A DNA stretch of 64,000 bases from Planctomycetota bacterium (GTDB taxonomy: Bacteria > Planctomycetota > Brocadiia > SM23-32 > JAKLEA01): assembly GCA_022711755.1 (NCBI GenBank), contig JAKLEA010000025.1:1-64000 (forward strand), in the 5' to 3' direction. Under the pieces are notes generated by a model. It saw nothing but the letters and a program-made list of their open reading frames with translations. It ran no database searches and was not told where the DNA came from. The position numbers and the translations under genes are program-made. This document shows, piece after piece, positions 10,772 through 19,020 of the stretch (within the stretch, counting starts at the first letter, position 1; each line of letters begins with the position of its first letter).

Positions 10772-13700
10772 TCATTTGACGACAATCTCGAATGACGCCT
10801 GCCTTTCGGAGTTTGCGGGCAGGGATGCCCGGTTTCCCGTGAGCATCGCGAAATACAGTTGAATCCCGCCCGGTCCGGAATCGAGCAGGAACGGATTCTG
10901 TGGAGGCTCCGGTCTTCCAGCGAATGCTCGTATTACCGCTGCGCCGGACTCGCAGACCAGCCGGAATTCAGCGCTACCGGCATCTTTGAGGTTGACGCAT
11001 TCGAACAATCTTTTGCCGGGGGCCGGGCCGGGCGCGCCGCTTGCCGTCGCGCCGTCACCGTCGCACTGCCACTCCCTGACGCCGACGAACGGAATGCGAT
11101 AAGCGAGAAACGCGTTCACGTCCATGCGGTCGGTGACCGGGATGACGCCGAACTCGACGCGGATGACCGGCGAGGAGTCAACCAGATAACGTATCCGGTA
11201 TTTGATGCGCGGGTCTGCGTATCCACCCGCGTGGACGCCGTTCCACGCCGGGCGTCTCAGACATCCCGTGAAGGTGATCGCCGTCCGTTCGCCTTCGCGC
11301 TCGACTCCGTATCCCGGATTGGTCTCCCATTCCGTTGCGACGTGTGTCCCGGTTTCGTACAGTCCGAAGTCCGTGTAAATCTCGGAGGATTCGACAAAGC
11401 TCGCTCCGTCGCGCCGGGACAGCGCGTGGATCGTCCCGCCGTGCCGCCGGGAGAATGCGACGGAGTAATGCTGATTGGCGAACTTAACCCAGAGCGGATC
11501 AACCTCTACGCCCGGGATGCCGATGTCAGGGCGGGAGCGTCGCAGGGCTGCCATGCGCTCCACTGCCGCGGGCCATTCCGATATTTCGAAAGGTGGGGCG
11601 GAAAAACGCCCCGCTGCGATGATCTCAACCGACGACCCATCCGGGGCCGCCTCGATTCTCGCCAGCGTCGCGCCCGTGACATTCTTCAACCGGAATTCCC
11701 TTGCGCGGCCGTCCGGAAGGACAACGCCGATGGACGCCGCATCGAGACCGCTCCAAAGCCCATGCTCAATCGGCCTCCAGCATCGGGCCAGCGGAGGCGT
11801 TGCGTCAACGTGCGTCTCGCCGGGCTTTGTCTTGCGATGCCGGTCAAAGAATTTGTCATGCAGAAGCCCCTCGGACGTCTCGACAAACCACGACATGGCC
11901 GGACCGGCGGCATAGGAATACCTCGTGATACCGCTGCCGAGTTCCTTGATTGTTCCTTCCAGAACGAGCGTCTTGCCGCCCGTGACGGCTTTCCGAGTGT
12001 CCGATACCGCGAGAGAAGAATCAATCGGGCGTCGGCTCAATTGGATAACTACCGGTCGGTAAGCCGGTATCCGGATTGATTCCCCCCGTGAAAGGACATG
12101 CCCGTTCAGCGCGTTCCTGCAGCAATTATATGATTCCCATGCGCCGCATTTCACCCGAATTCGGCAATCAACGTCATCAGCCGCGAAGTTGACGGCGATA
12201 ATGGACGCATCCGTTTCCGTATAGCGCAGGAAGGCGAGAACTCGTCCCTCGCTCGACTCGACGCATTCGTAGTCGCAGGTTCCCTCCCGAAGCTCCGGCA
12301 GTATGTGCCTGAGCCGCAGCCACTCGCTAAGCTCCACAGCAAAGCCGATTTCCTGTTCCTGGTGCAGGAGCAGTACGCCGGGGATGAGGGCGTTCAATGC
12401 GACAAGCGCCTGCGACGGGCCGACGCCGAAGAAGTCCTGCGCGGCGACCGTGTCATGATTAGCCAGGAAGCGGACGAGCGACGCCTGTTGCAGCGGGGAG
12501 TGTGTGTGCTGCTGGGCCGACAGCCATTCCCGCGCGCGCCTTACCCACAGGACCGTGTCCGGCTGGCGCGTGATCTCGCGGCAGACCATGTAGAACGGGT
12601 AATCGAAGAGCAGGTCGCCTGAGCGGAACATGCACGTGTGCCCGCCCTCAGGCAGGAGAACGGCATCGGAATTGATTTTGCGGATGGCGGAACGAAGCAA
12701 CTCGTTCTGCCCCACGCCCCCCGCCAGCATCGCCGCGCTTGCCTTTCGCCCGGTCCCGGGACGCCAGTTGGGAACCTGGCCCAGACCGGCGCAATCCAGG
12801 CGGAAGCCGTCGGCCCCGAATTGCCCGACCCACCATTCGCCCCGCGAGAGCGTGACCTTCCGCCAGTCGGGATCGGCGCAATCTGCGGCCAGCACCGTGT
12901 TTCCCCAAACCTTGCAACGGTTGCCCGACTCGTCAAGACACCATGCGGAATCCGGGATTGACAGAGTCTCAGGGCTGTCCGGACAGACGCCGTATGTCAC
13001 GATGTCGAACATTGTGCGGATGCCGAGTTTATGTCCGGCCGCCACGAAGGATTTTAGTTGCTCCGATGTCGTAACCTGCTCGTCAAGGTTGCGGAATTTC
13101 GGCAGGAAATACACCCACGGCGGTTTGTTTGAAACCGGCAGGAGCCAGACCCCGTCAACGCCCAGCCTTTTGTGATAAGGTAGCTGGACCTCGATGTCCG
13201 GCATGCGCGATCCGCGGTCGCCGGCTCCCCACGTTTCCAGCCGTCCCCAGGGATGCAGTTCCTCAAGAACAGCGCCGGTCAGCCACGCCGGGCGGTCCGC
13301 CGGAGGACCGTGATTGACGCAATCGGAAAGCTCGCCGGACGCAAGACGAATCTCCCTCGATCCGCCTTCGACGAGCCTGAGCCACTGGACGCCGACGGAG
13401 ACCTCGTCTCCGGGATTCAGGAGCGCAAGCGTGTGAAAGCGATGCGCAATCGAGACGCAACCGGAGCGCTCCTCGACGGACGGATTCGCCCCGTCGTCAA
13501 CAAGTTCGTACGCCGCGACGAGGCCGATGCCGAGAGACTCCGAACGAACGACGGCGACGCCCGTGTCGGACCAGGTCCATCCGTGTTCTCGCGTGGAGCG
13601 CCCCGGAACCGATTCAATCAGCTTTTTCTCGGAATATGGATAATTCCCCGGCAGACTCCAGACGGCATCCGCCGCGCCGCAGAGGGATACGCCGGGAATG

Positions 13701-14113
13701 CGCATGACCGCGCCCTTCACCTTGACGGGCGTTTTCCCGTTCCATCTGGCCGACACGCTCCTGCCAACGAGGTTTTTTTCCGCAATCACGGTGAACGAGA
13801 CCGTCACAACCCAGTCCCCGGCGGAGCGCGTCAGCCTGTAACTTGCGTGACCGTTTTCAACGCCTGTCTCAACGGGCTTGGCCTTCCACTCCCGCGCGGG
13901 CGGCCATTTGCCTCCCTCGACGTTCATCTCGAAGTCGGAATCATCCGCAGATCCCATGATGTCCGACGGAAAGCCGGAAACCGCAAGCCCGCGCCAGTTT
14001 CCGCTCGTCTGATCGAAGGTTGGTCCCATCATCTTCAGGCGATCAGGACTTGAGGAGCAGGAGGTCATGAAAATAACGGGGGTCAGGAAGACTGCGGGGA
14101 TCAGTTTGTTCAT
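10772..14113 (-). CDS. GH13 alpha-amylase-superfamily lipoprotein with divergent catalytic domain
   Basis: 1113 residues. The signal ends in a lipobox (VIFMTSC), so it is a membrane-anchored exported protein. Residues about 270-620 form a GH13-like barrel: GVDGVWLLPVS, ADGFRLDCAG (nucleophile Asp near 440), LLPEGG (acid/base Glu near 489) and FLANHDT (third Asp near 554). The usual first conserved region (DxxxNH) is replaced by TMFDIVTYG. About 620-690 resembles the C-terminal beta domain, and 400 further residues of beta-rich sequence follow. It may act on an alpha-linked glucan or another sugar; the specificity is unknown. It starts four bases after the glycyl radical enzyme stop, which suggests translational coupling. 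Confidence 0.82.
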   Translation of the reverse strand: MNKLIPAVFLTPVIFMTSCSSSPDRLKMMGPTFDQTSGNWRGLAVSGFPSDIMGSADDSDFEMNVEGGKWPPAREWKAKPVETGVENGHASYRLTRSAGDWVVTVSFTVIAEKNLVGRSVSARWNGKTPVKVKGAVMRIPGVSLCGAADAVWSLPGNYPYSEKKLIESVPGRSTREHGWTWSDTGVAVVRSESLGIGLVAAYELVDDGANPSVEERSGCVSIAHRFHTLALLNPGDEVSVGVQWLRLVEGGSREIRLASGELSDCVNHGPPADRPAWLTGAVLEELHPWGRLETWGAGDRGSRMPDIEVQLPYHKRLGVDGVWLLPVSNKPPWVYFLPKFRNLDEQVTTSEQLKSFVAAGHKLGIRTMFDIVTYGVCPDSPETLSIPDSAWCLDESGNRCKVWGNTVLAADCADPDWRKVTLSRGEWWVGQFGADGFRLDCAGLGQVPNWRPGTGRKASAAMLAGGVGQNELLRSAIRKINSDAVLLPEGGHTCMFRSGDLLFDYPFYMVCREITRQPDTVLWVRRAREWLSAQQHTHSPLQQASLVRFLANHDTVAAQDFFGVGPSQALVALNALIPGVLLLHQEQEIGFAVELSEWLRLRHILPELREGTCDYECVESSEGRVLAFLRYTETDASIIAVNFAADDVDCRIRVKCGAWESYNCCRNALNGHVLSRGESIRIPAYRPVVIQLSRRPIDSSLAVSDTRKAVTGGKTLVLEGTIKELGSGITRYSYAAGPAMSWFVETSEGLLHDKFFDRHRKTKPGETHVDATPPLARCWRPIEHGLWSGLDAASIGVVLPDGRAREFRLKNVTGATLARIEAAPDGSSVEIIAAGRFSAPPFEISEWPAAVERMAALRRSRPDIGIPGVEVDPLWVKFANQHYSVAFSRRHGGTIHALSRRDGASFVESSEIYTDFGLYETGTHVATEWETNPGYGVEREGERTAITFTGCLRRPAWNGVHAGGYADPRIKYRIRYLVDSSPVIRVEFGVIPVTDRMDVNAFLAYRIPFVGVREWQCDGDGATASGAPGPAPGKRLFECVNLKDAGSAEFRLVCESGAAVIRAFAGRPEPPQNPFLLDSGPGGIQLYFAMLTGNRASLPANSERQASFEIVVK

Positions 14114-14117
14114 GGTC

Positions 14118-16508
14118 TCAGCCGCCGTGTTTTGTCCGGGCGATGATATGGTCCTGCATGTCCCTGCCGAGCGTCACGAAACGCTGGCTGAATCCGGAGA
14201 CGCGCACAGCGAGGTTCCGATGCAGTTCGGGCTTGGACTGTGCTTCGCGCAGCGTGTCTGCGGAGACTACGTTGATCTGCAACTGGCCGACGCCGCGCTC
14301 CAGCGCGCAGCGGAAGGCAGACACCGTCTTCTCAAAGTTCTCGCCACGCATCAGTTCGGGCATCACCTCGACGATGATCGAGCTGCTGCCGGCGGCAAGG
14401 TGATGCGGGATCTTAGCCAGAGAGTTCATGAGGGCCGTCAAACCCTCCTCATCATTGCCCTGCTGCGGCGAGAGGCTGTATGCGAGCGGCGTCCCGGCGC
14501 GCCGTCCGTCCGGCAAGGCCCCGGTCTCCGACCCGAACGAGAGGTGGCTTACGAATGAGAACAGGTGCGCGAAGCAGCATCCGCCGCGCAGCGTGCGGAT
14601 TTCCTTCAGATCGTCGCAGAAATCGCGGCTCGCGCGCGCGGCCCATGCGTCCGGGAGGTCGTCGTCGTTGCCGTACTTTGGCGCATCGCGCAGGAGCATC
14701 ATCCGAAGCTGCTCGGCGTCGGCGAAATCAGAATCCAGTGCCTGCAGCAATTCCCTGACAGCCAGTTTCTTTTCATCGAAGACCAGTTTGGCGACCGCCG
14801 CAAGGCTGTCCGCGACGTTCGGAATGCCGATCGCGCAGCCGCTGTGGTAATTGAACCGCGCCCCGCCGGCCGCAACGTCAAGCCCGCGCGCGATGCAGTC
14901 CTCCGTCAGGAGCGAGTGGAACGGCATCTGGAGATATTGCTCCTGGGCAAGCTCCCCCGCGTTCGACGCGGCCATTGCCTTCCGGTTCGTCCAGCGCATC
15001 TGGGCAGCGAATGATTCGTATAATTCCTCAGCGGACGCGGCCTCGGACAGCGATTTGCATTTTGGACCGATCTGCCGACCATCTCGGTCGCGCCCGCCGC
15101 GAATGGCGAGTTCAAGGCATTTGGCAAGGTTCGTCCATGTGCTCACGGCGTGCGGGTTGGAGCGTCCGGGAATGACGATCTCCACGCAACCGATCACGGC
15201 ATAGCCCCTGGCCTCATCCAGAGGGATGCCACGGCTGACGACTGCCGGGATGATCGCGTCATCGTTAAAGAAGAACGGGACGCCTCCGCCGCCTGCGACA
15301 AGCTCCATGGCCTGCCGGAAAAGACTTTCCGGTGTTTTCTTGTGAAATCGCACGGACAGACAGCGGATGATTTTCAGACGCTGCGTCGCTTCAAGACAGA
15401 GATAGCTGACGGGATTGGTTGCGTCGCTGCCGTCCGGATTCTGGCCGCCGATGGTCGCCTGCTGGACGTCATATATTCGATAAAGTTTGAGCCAGAGGGC
15501 TTCAAGAATCTCAAGCGCCTCCTCATGCGTCAGTCTGCCTGCGGCGACGTCGGCTTCGTAGTATGGACCTAAAATCTGGTCAATCCGGCCTATCGAGTTG
15601 GCGTTGACGTGGTCCTCAAGGCAGTTGAGAAGGTGTCCGAACCAGAGTGACTGAACGGCTTCCCGGAAGCTTGCGGCAGGCTTCAGCGGGACGTTTCGGC
15701 AGACCTCGGCGATTTCGAGAAACTGCGTCTTGTGTTCGGAATCGGGACACACTGCAGCCAGTTTCTCCGCTTCTTCAGCGTATCGGTTGCCGATGGCGCC
15801 GGCCGCTTCAGCAACCTCCCGAAACCCGCGCAGCGTCGTTAGCCGGATTGCGGACAACGGGTCGTCGGCCCGGTATTCATGTCTTGCTATCGCGTCGTCA
15901 ATCTCGCGGATGATGCCCTCGAAACCGAGGCGCAGGAGTTTTTCGTAGCCGTTGACGCTGTGGTTGATGTACATGCCGCCGGCCCAGTAAAGGGCGCGCC
16001 CGTCGCCGAACTGGGAACCGTCCGAGAGGAAATGCCGGGCGGCGCAGAACGAGTCGCCGACCTCGCCGGCTATCTGCTCCAGTTCCGAGCAGAACGGCTC
16101 CGGAAGGCCGGACTCCCTCACGCGCTTCCGGCGGGAATCGGCGCTTTGAATCCCGCCCGCCCAGAATTCCGGGAAACCCCAGTCGCCGTATTTTTCCCCG
16201 ACGCCGATGCCGACAATCATTTCATCCCGAAGAATTTTCGCCGGGAATGAGCGATAAACAGCGGCAATAGCCCGCGCGCGCCGCAGGTTGCCGGGACAAC
16301 CGGCGTTGTCGCGGAACGCCCTCCAGAACGGCATTGCGCGATAGATCTGGAAGTCCTCACGATCGGCCAACGTCATCTCTCTAAGCCTGGCGATGCGCGG
16401 CGAGAGCAGACTTCCGGCTTCAGGATTATTGGCGGTTGTATTTGCGCGCGAATATCCTTCGTCCGGTTTTTCGAAGCATTCAGGCGTCATGTGAGTCTGA
16501 ACCCTCAT
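14118..16508 (-). CDS. Glycyl radical enzyme, PFL2/diol-dehydratase-like class
   Basis: 796 residues, close to the family length. The active-site cysteine and its Glu partner are in GCVEIVIPG (Cys near residue 440), the C-x-E arrangement of radical dehydratases and C-S/C-N lyases. The C-terminal glycyl radical motif is RVSGFSQRF (Gly near 771). These enzymes work without oxygen and need a radical-SAM activase to form the glycyl radical; none is encoded in this window. Whether it dehydrates a diol or cleaves another bond cannot be told by eye. Two in-frame ATGs are possible (16508, 16490) and neither has a strong ribosome site. It heads an operon with the GH13-like and DegT genes. Confidence 0.9.
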   Translation of the reverse strand: MRVQTHMTPECFEKPDEGYSRANTTANNPEAGSLLSPRIARLREMTLADREDFQIYRAMPFWRAFRDNAGCPGNLRRARAIAAVYRSFPAKILRDEMIVGIGVGEKYGDWGFPEFWAGGIQSADSRRKRVRESGLPEPFCSELEQIAGEVGDSFCAARHFLSDGSQFGDGRALYWAGGMYINHSVNGYEKLLRLGFEGIIREIDDAIARHEYRADDPLSAIRLTTLRGFREVAEAAGAIGNRYAEEAEKLAAVCPDSEHKTQFLEIAEVCRNVPLKPAASFREAVQSLWFGHLLNCLEDHVNANSIGRIDQILGPYYEADVAAGRLTHEEALEILEALWLKLYRIYDVQQATIGGQNPDGSDATNPVSYLCLEATQRLKIIRCLSVRFHKKTPESLFRQAMELVAGGGGVPFFFNDDAIIPAVVSRGIPLDEARGYAVIGCVEIVIPGRSNPHAVSTWTNLAKCLELAIRGGRDRDGRQIGPKCKSLSEAASAEELYESFAAQMRWTNRKAMAASNAGELAQEQYLQMPFHSLLTEDCIARGLDVAAGGARFNYHSGCAIGIPNVADSLAAVAKLVFDEKKLAVRELLQALDSDFADAEQLRMMLLRDAPKYGNDDDLPDAWAARASRDFCDDLKEIRTLRGGCCFAHLFSFVSHLSFGSETGALPDGRRAGTPLAYSLSPQQGNDEEGLTALMNSLAKIPHHLAAGSSSIIVEVMPELMRGENFEKTVSAFRCALERGVGQLQINVVSADTLREAQSKPELHRNLAVRVSGFSQRFVTLGRDMQDHIIARTKHGG

Positions 16509-16682
16509 TATTCCGACAGGGTCTGGGAAACGAGCCGGTAAATGCAGGTGAATTATAGTGTCGAAATGCGCGGTCGAAAAGGCGATTCGGCGGAACTGTC
16601 AGATTGCCCGGCAGCAATTCTATGATATAGTCTCCGTCTACAGTGGCGGCTTTGACAAGGGATGAACGCAGGAGGCCGTGAA

Positions 16683-17888
16683 ATGAAAATGACTGGTGGA
16701 ACGGCTGCATGGCTGCTTGTCTGCATGGCGATGTCATGCAGGGCATTCGGAGAAGACAAAGTGGAACAAACGGCATCGGATGAAGCGATAATTTTCAAAC
16801 GTTCCCTTGTAAGCATGGGGACGAACGCGCGTCTTGAGACCTTCCTGTGCAGGGCGCGGCGCGGGGAGAAGCTGACTGTCGGGGTCATAGGCGGCTCAAT
16901 CACAGCCGGGGCATGCGCGTCAACGCCGGAGAAGCGCTGGGGCGAGAGCGTCCACGCATGGCTCTGCAAGACCTTCCCAAAGACCGAATTCGCGTTCATT
17001 AACGCCGGCATAGGCGCAACTGGATCAACGATCGGCGCCCACCGCGTCATGAACGACCTGCTCCGCCACAAGCCGGACCTGGTCATGGTGGAATTCGGGG
17101 TCAATGACGGCAATGACCGAAACCACGCCGAGACGTTCGAAGGGCTGATCCGGCAGGTCCTCAGGCAGACCGGCCAGCCGGCCGCAATGCTCCTGTTCAC
17201 GATGCACAGGAATGGCGTAAACGCTCAGGAGTGGCAGACGAAAATCGGCTTCCATTACGGGCTTCCCATGGCGAGCTTCCGCGATGGAGTCTGGCCTGAA
17301 ATCGAGGCCGGCCGGATGAAGTGGGAGGACGTTGAGGCCGACGAGGTTCATCCCAACGACAGGGGACACAGGTATTGCGCGGACTTTCTTATTCAGATCC
17401 TTGGCAAGACGCTCTCCGGCCTTCCTCCCGATGGTCAGATTGCGAAACCGTCGGCGATGCCGCATCCGCTTATCAGCGACGTATTCGAACGCGCAGGCAT
17501 GTTTGCCGGAGAGAACCTGAAACCGATTGTCAATGAGGGGTGGTCGTCCGGCGACGCATGGCCGTTCGGGAAATGCCTGAATGCCGAAAAACTTGGAAGC
17601 AGGCTGGAATTCGAGATCGAGGGGACGGCCGTCAGCGTCGCCTATCATCGAATCAAAGGCCCGATGGGCATCGCGATAGCGCGGGTGGACGACGATCCCC
17701 CGGTTGATCTTAACGCATGGTTCGAGGCAGATTGGGGCGGCTACTCGCATTGGGCAATGGTGGCGCGTGACCTTCCCTACGGTAAACATCGCCTCATAAT
17801 CGAGTTGACGGATCGCAAGGCGCCGGAAAGCGCCGGCACCAAGTTTCAGCTTCATGCGGTTTTTGTCGCCGGAACTGAGCAGCGTTAG
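16683..17888 (+). CDS. Secreted SGNH/GDSL-family esterase
   Basis: 401 residues from ATG 16683, with GGAGG seven bases upstream; an earlier ATG at 16662 lacks this. An export signal occupies the first 25 residues. All SGNH blocks are visible: GGSITAG with the nucleophile Ser, NAGIGATGS with the oxyanion Gly, FGVNDG with the Asn, and DEVHPNDRGH with the Asp-x-x-His pair. The last 130 residues form a beta-rich domain often found in SGNH proteins that act on polysaccharide acetyl groups. It probably removes acyl groups from a glycan outside the cytoplasm. It leads a plus-strand run with the aldo/keto reductase and GH127 genes. Confidence 0.87.
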   Translation: MKMTGGTAAWLLVCMAMSCRAFGEDKVEQTASDEAIIFKRSLVSMGTNARLETFLCRARRGEKLTVGVIGGSITAGACASTPEKRWGESVHAWLCKTFPKTEFAFINAGIGATGSTIGAHRVMNDLLRHKPDLVMVEFGVNDGNDRNHAETFEGLIRQVLRQTGQPAAMLLFTMHRNGVNAQEWQTKIGFHYGLPMASFRDGVWPEIEAGRMKWEDVEADEVHPNDRGHRYCADFLIQILGKTLSGLPPDGQIAKPSAMPHPLISDVFERAGMFAGENLKPIVNEGWSSGDAWPFGKCLNAEKLGSRLEFEIEGTAVSVAYHRIKGPMGIAIARVDDDPPVDLNAWFEADWGGYSHWAMVARDLPYGKHRLIIELTDRKAPESAGTKFQLHAVFVAGTEQR

Positions 17889-17968
17889 GATTGCGCGCTG
17901 TAAAGCGCCCCTTGCAGAACGCATCTTTGAAATCTCGGCTATTTGGGCCGCATCAGGAGGAATGATTG

Positions 17969-18949
17969 ATGAGATACAGACCGCTTGGACAGTCAGGGAT
18001 CGAGGCCTCGGTCGTTGGTTTCGGGGCATGGGCCATCGGGGGCTGGATGTGGGGGGGAAGCGATGACGGGGCGACGGTCAATGCTATTCAGAAAGCCATT
18101 GACATTGGAATGAACCTGATTGATACCGCTCCAGCCTACGGTTTCGGAAGGTCTGAGGAAGTAATCGGCCGCGCCATCGCCGGACGACGTGAAAAGGTTG
18201 TTCTTGCGACAAAGTGCGGTCTTTGCTGGCATGTGGCGAAAGGCAATCACTTTTTTGACGCAGAGGGTCACAATGTTTATAAGTACCTGCATCCGGATTC
18301 CATAGCCTATGAGGTCGAGCAAAGTCTCAGACGTCTGAAAACGGATCGAATAGACCTTCTTCAGACGCACTGGCAGGAAACCACGACGCCGGTTGAGGAG
18401 ACGATGGCAGGACTGATGAAACTTAAGGCGCAGGGCAAGATTCGCGCCATCGGGGTCAGCAATGTGACGATTGCCCATCTGGAGAAGTATTGCAGTGTCG
18501 GTCCGGTGGACAACGTGCAGGAGCGATACAGCATGCTGGATCGGAAGCTAGAGGCCGAAATTCTGCCGTATTGCCGCAGCCATGGCATTGCGGCACTCGC
18601 ATATTCCCCGCTTGAGCAGGGACTTCTGACCGGCAAGATTGGACCCGACCGGAAGTTCAACGAGGGCGATCAGCGCAACACTCGCCCGAAATTCACACAG
18701 GATAATCGCAAGAAGATTTCTGACATGCTGTCGGAATTTCAGCCTGTCACAAAGAAATACGAATTGACACTGGGACAGCTTGCCATTGCATGGACGGTTG
18801 CTCAACCGGGGTTGACCCATGCGCTGGTAGGTGCGCGAACACCGGAACAGGTGATTGAGAATGCAGGCGGCGGGGATGCCGCGCTTTCGAACGATGATCT
18901 CAGGATTATGGAGCAGATCATTATGAGGCATTCGCCGGGGATCAAATGA
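17969..18949 (+). CDS. Aldo/keto reductase
   Basis: 326 residues from ATG 17969 with AGGAGG eight bases before it. It shows the AKR barrel signatures: DTAPAYGFGRSEEVIG with catalytic Asp and Tyr, VVLATKCG with Lys, LLQTHWQE with His, and the C-terminal NADPH-site region around VGARTPEQVIENA. Enzymes of this type reduce carbonyl groups of sugars or small aldehydes with NAD(P)H in the cytosol, and many PVC-type bacteria have several. The stop overlaps the first possible ATG of the GH127 frame (ATGATG at 18946), so the genes are probably co-transcribed. The substrate is unknown; the neighbours suggest a sugar. Confidence 0.9.
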   Translation: MRYRPLGQSGIEASVVGFGAWAIGGWMWGGSDDGATVNAIQKAIDIGMNLIDTAPAYGFGRSEEVIGRAIAGRREKVVLATKCGLCWHVAKGNHFFDAEGHNVYKYLHPDSIAYEVEQSLRRLKTDRIDLLQTHWQETTTPVEETMAGLMKLKAQGKIRAIGVSNVTIAHLEKYCSVGPVDNVQERYSMLDRKLEAEILPYCRSHGIAALAYSPLEQGLLTGKIGPDRKFNEGDQRNTRPKFTQDNRKKISDMLSEFQPVTKKYELTLGQLAIAWTVAQPGLTHALVGARTPEQVIENAGGGDAALSNDDLRIMEQIIMRHSPGIK

Positions 18950-19020
18950 TGTACATGGTTCATATTATGATTTATTGTTGTCATTCGTATATTGTTTCTT
19001 GGCAAATGAAGAATGCTTCA

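Noticed and set aside
10859..12079. 406-codon plus-strand frame
   Set aside because: Antisense to the GH13-like gene, whose conserved motifs fix the true strand.
17025..18029. 334-codon minus-strand frame
   Set aside because: Antisense to the SGNH hydrolase; no motif and no ribosome site.
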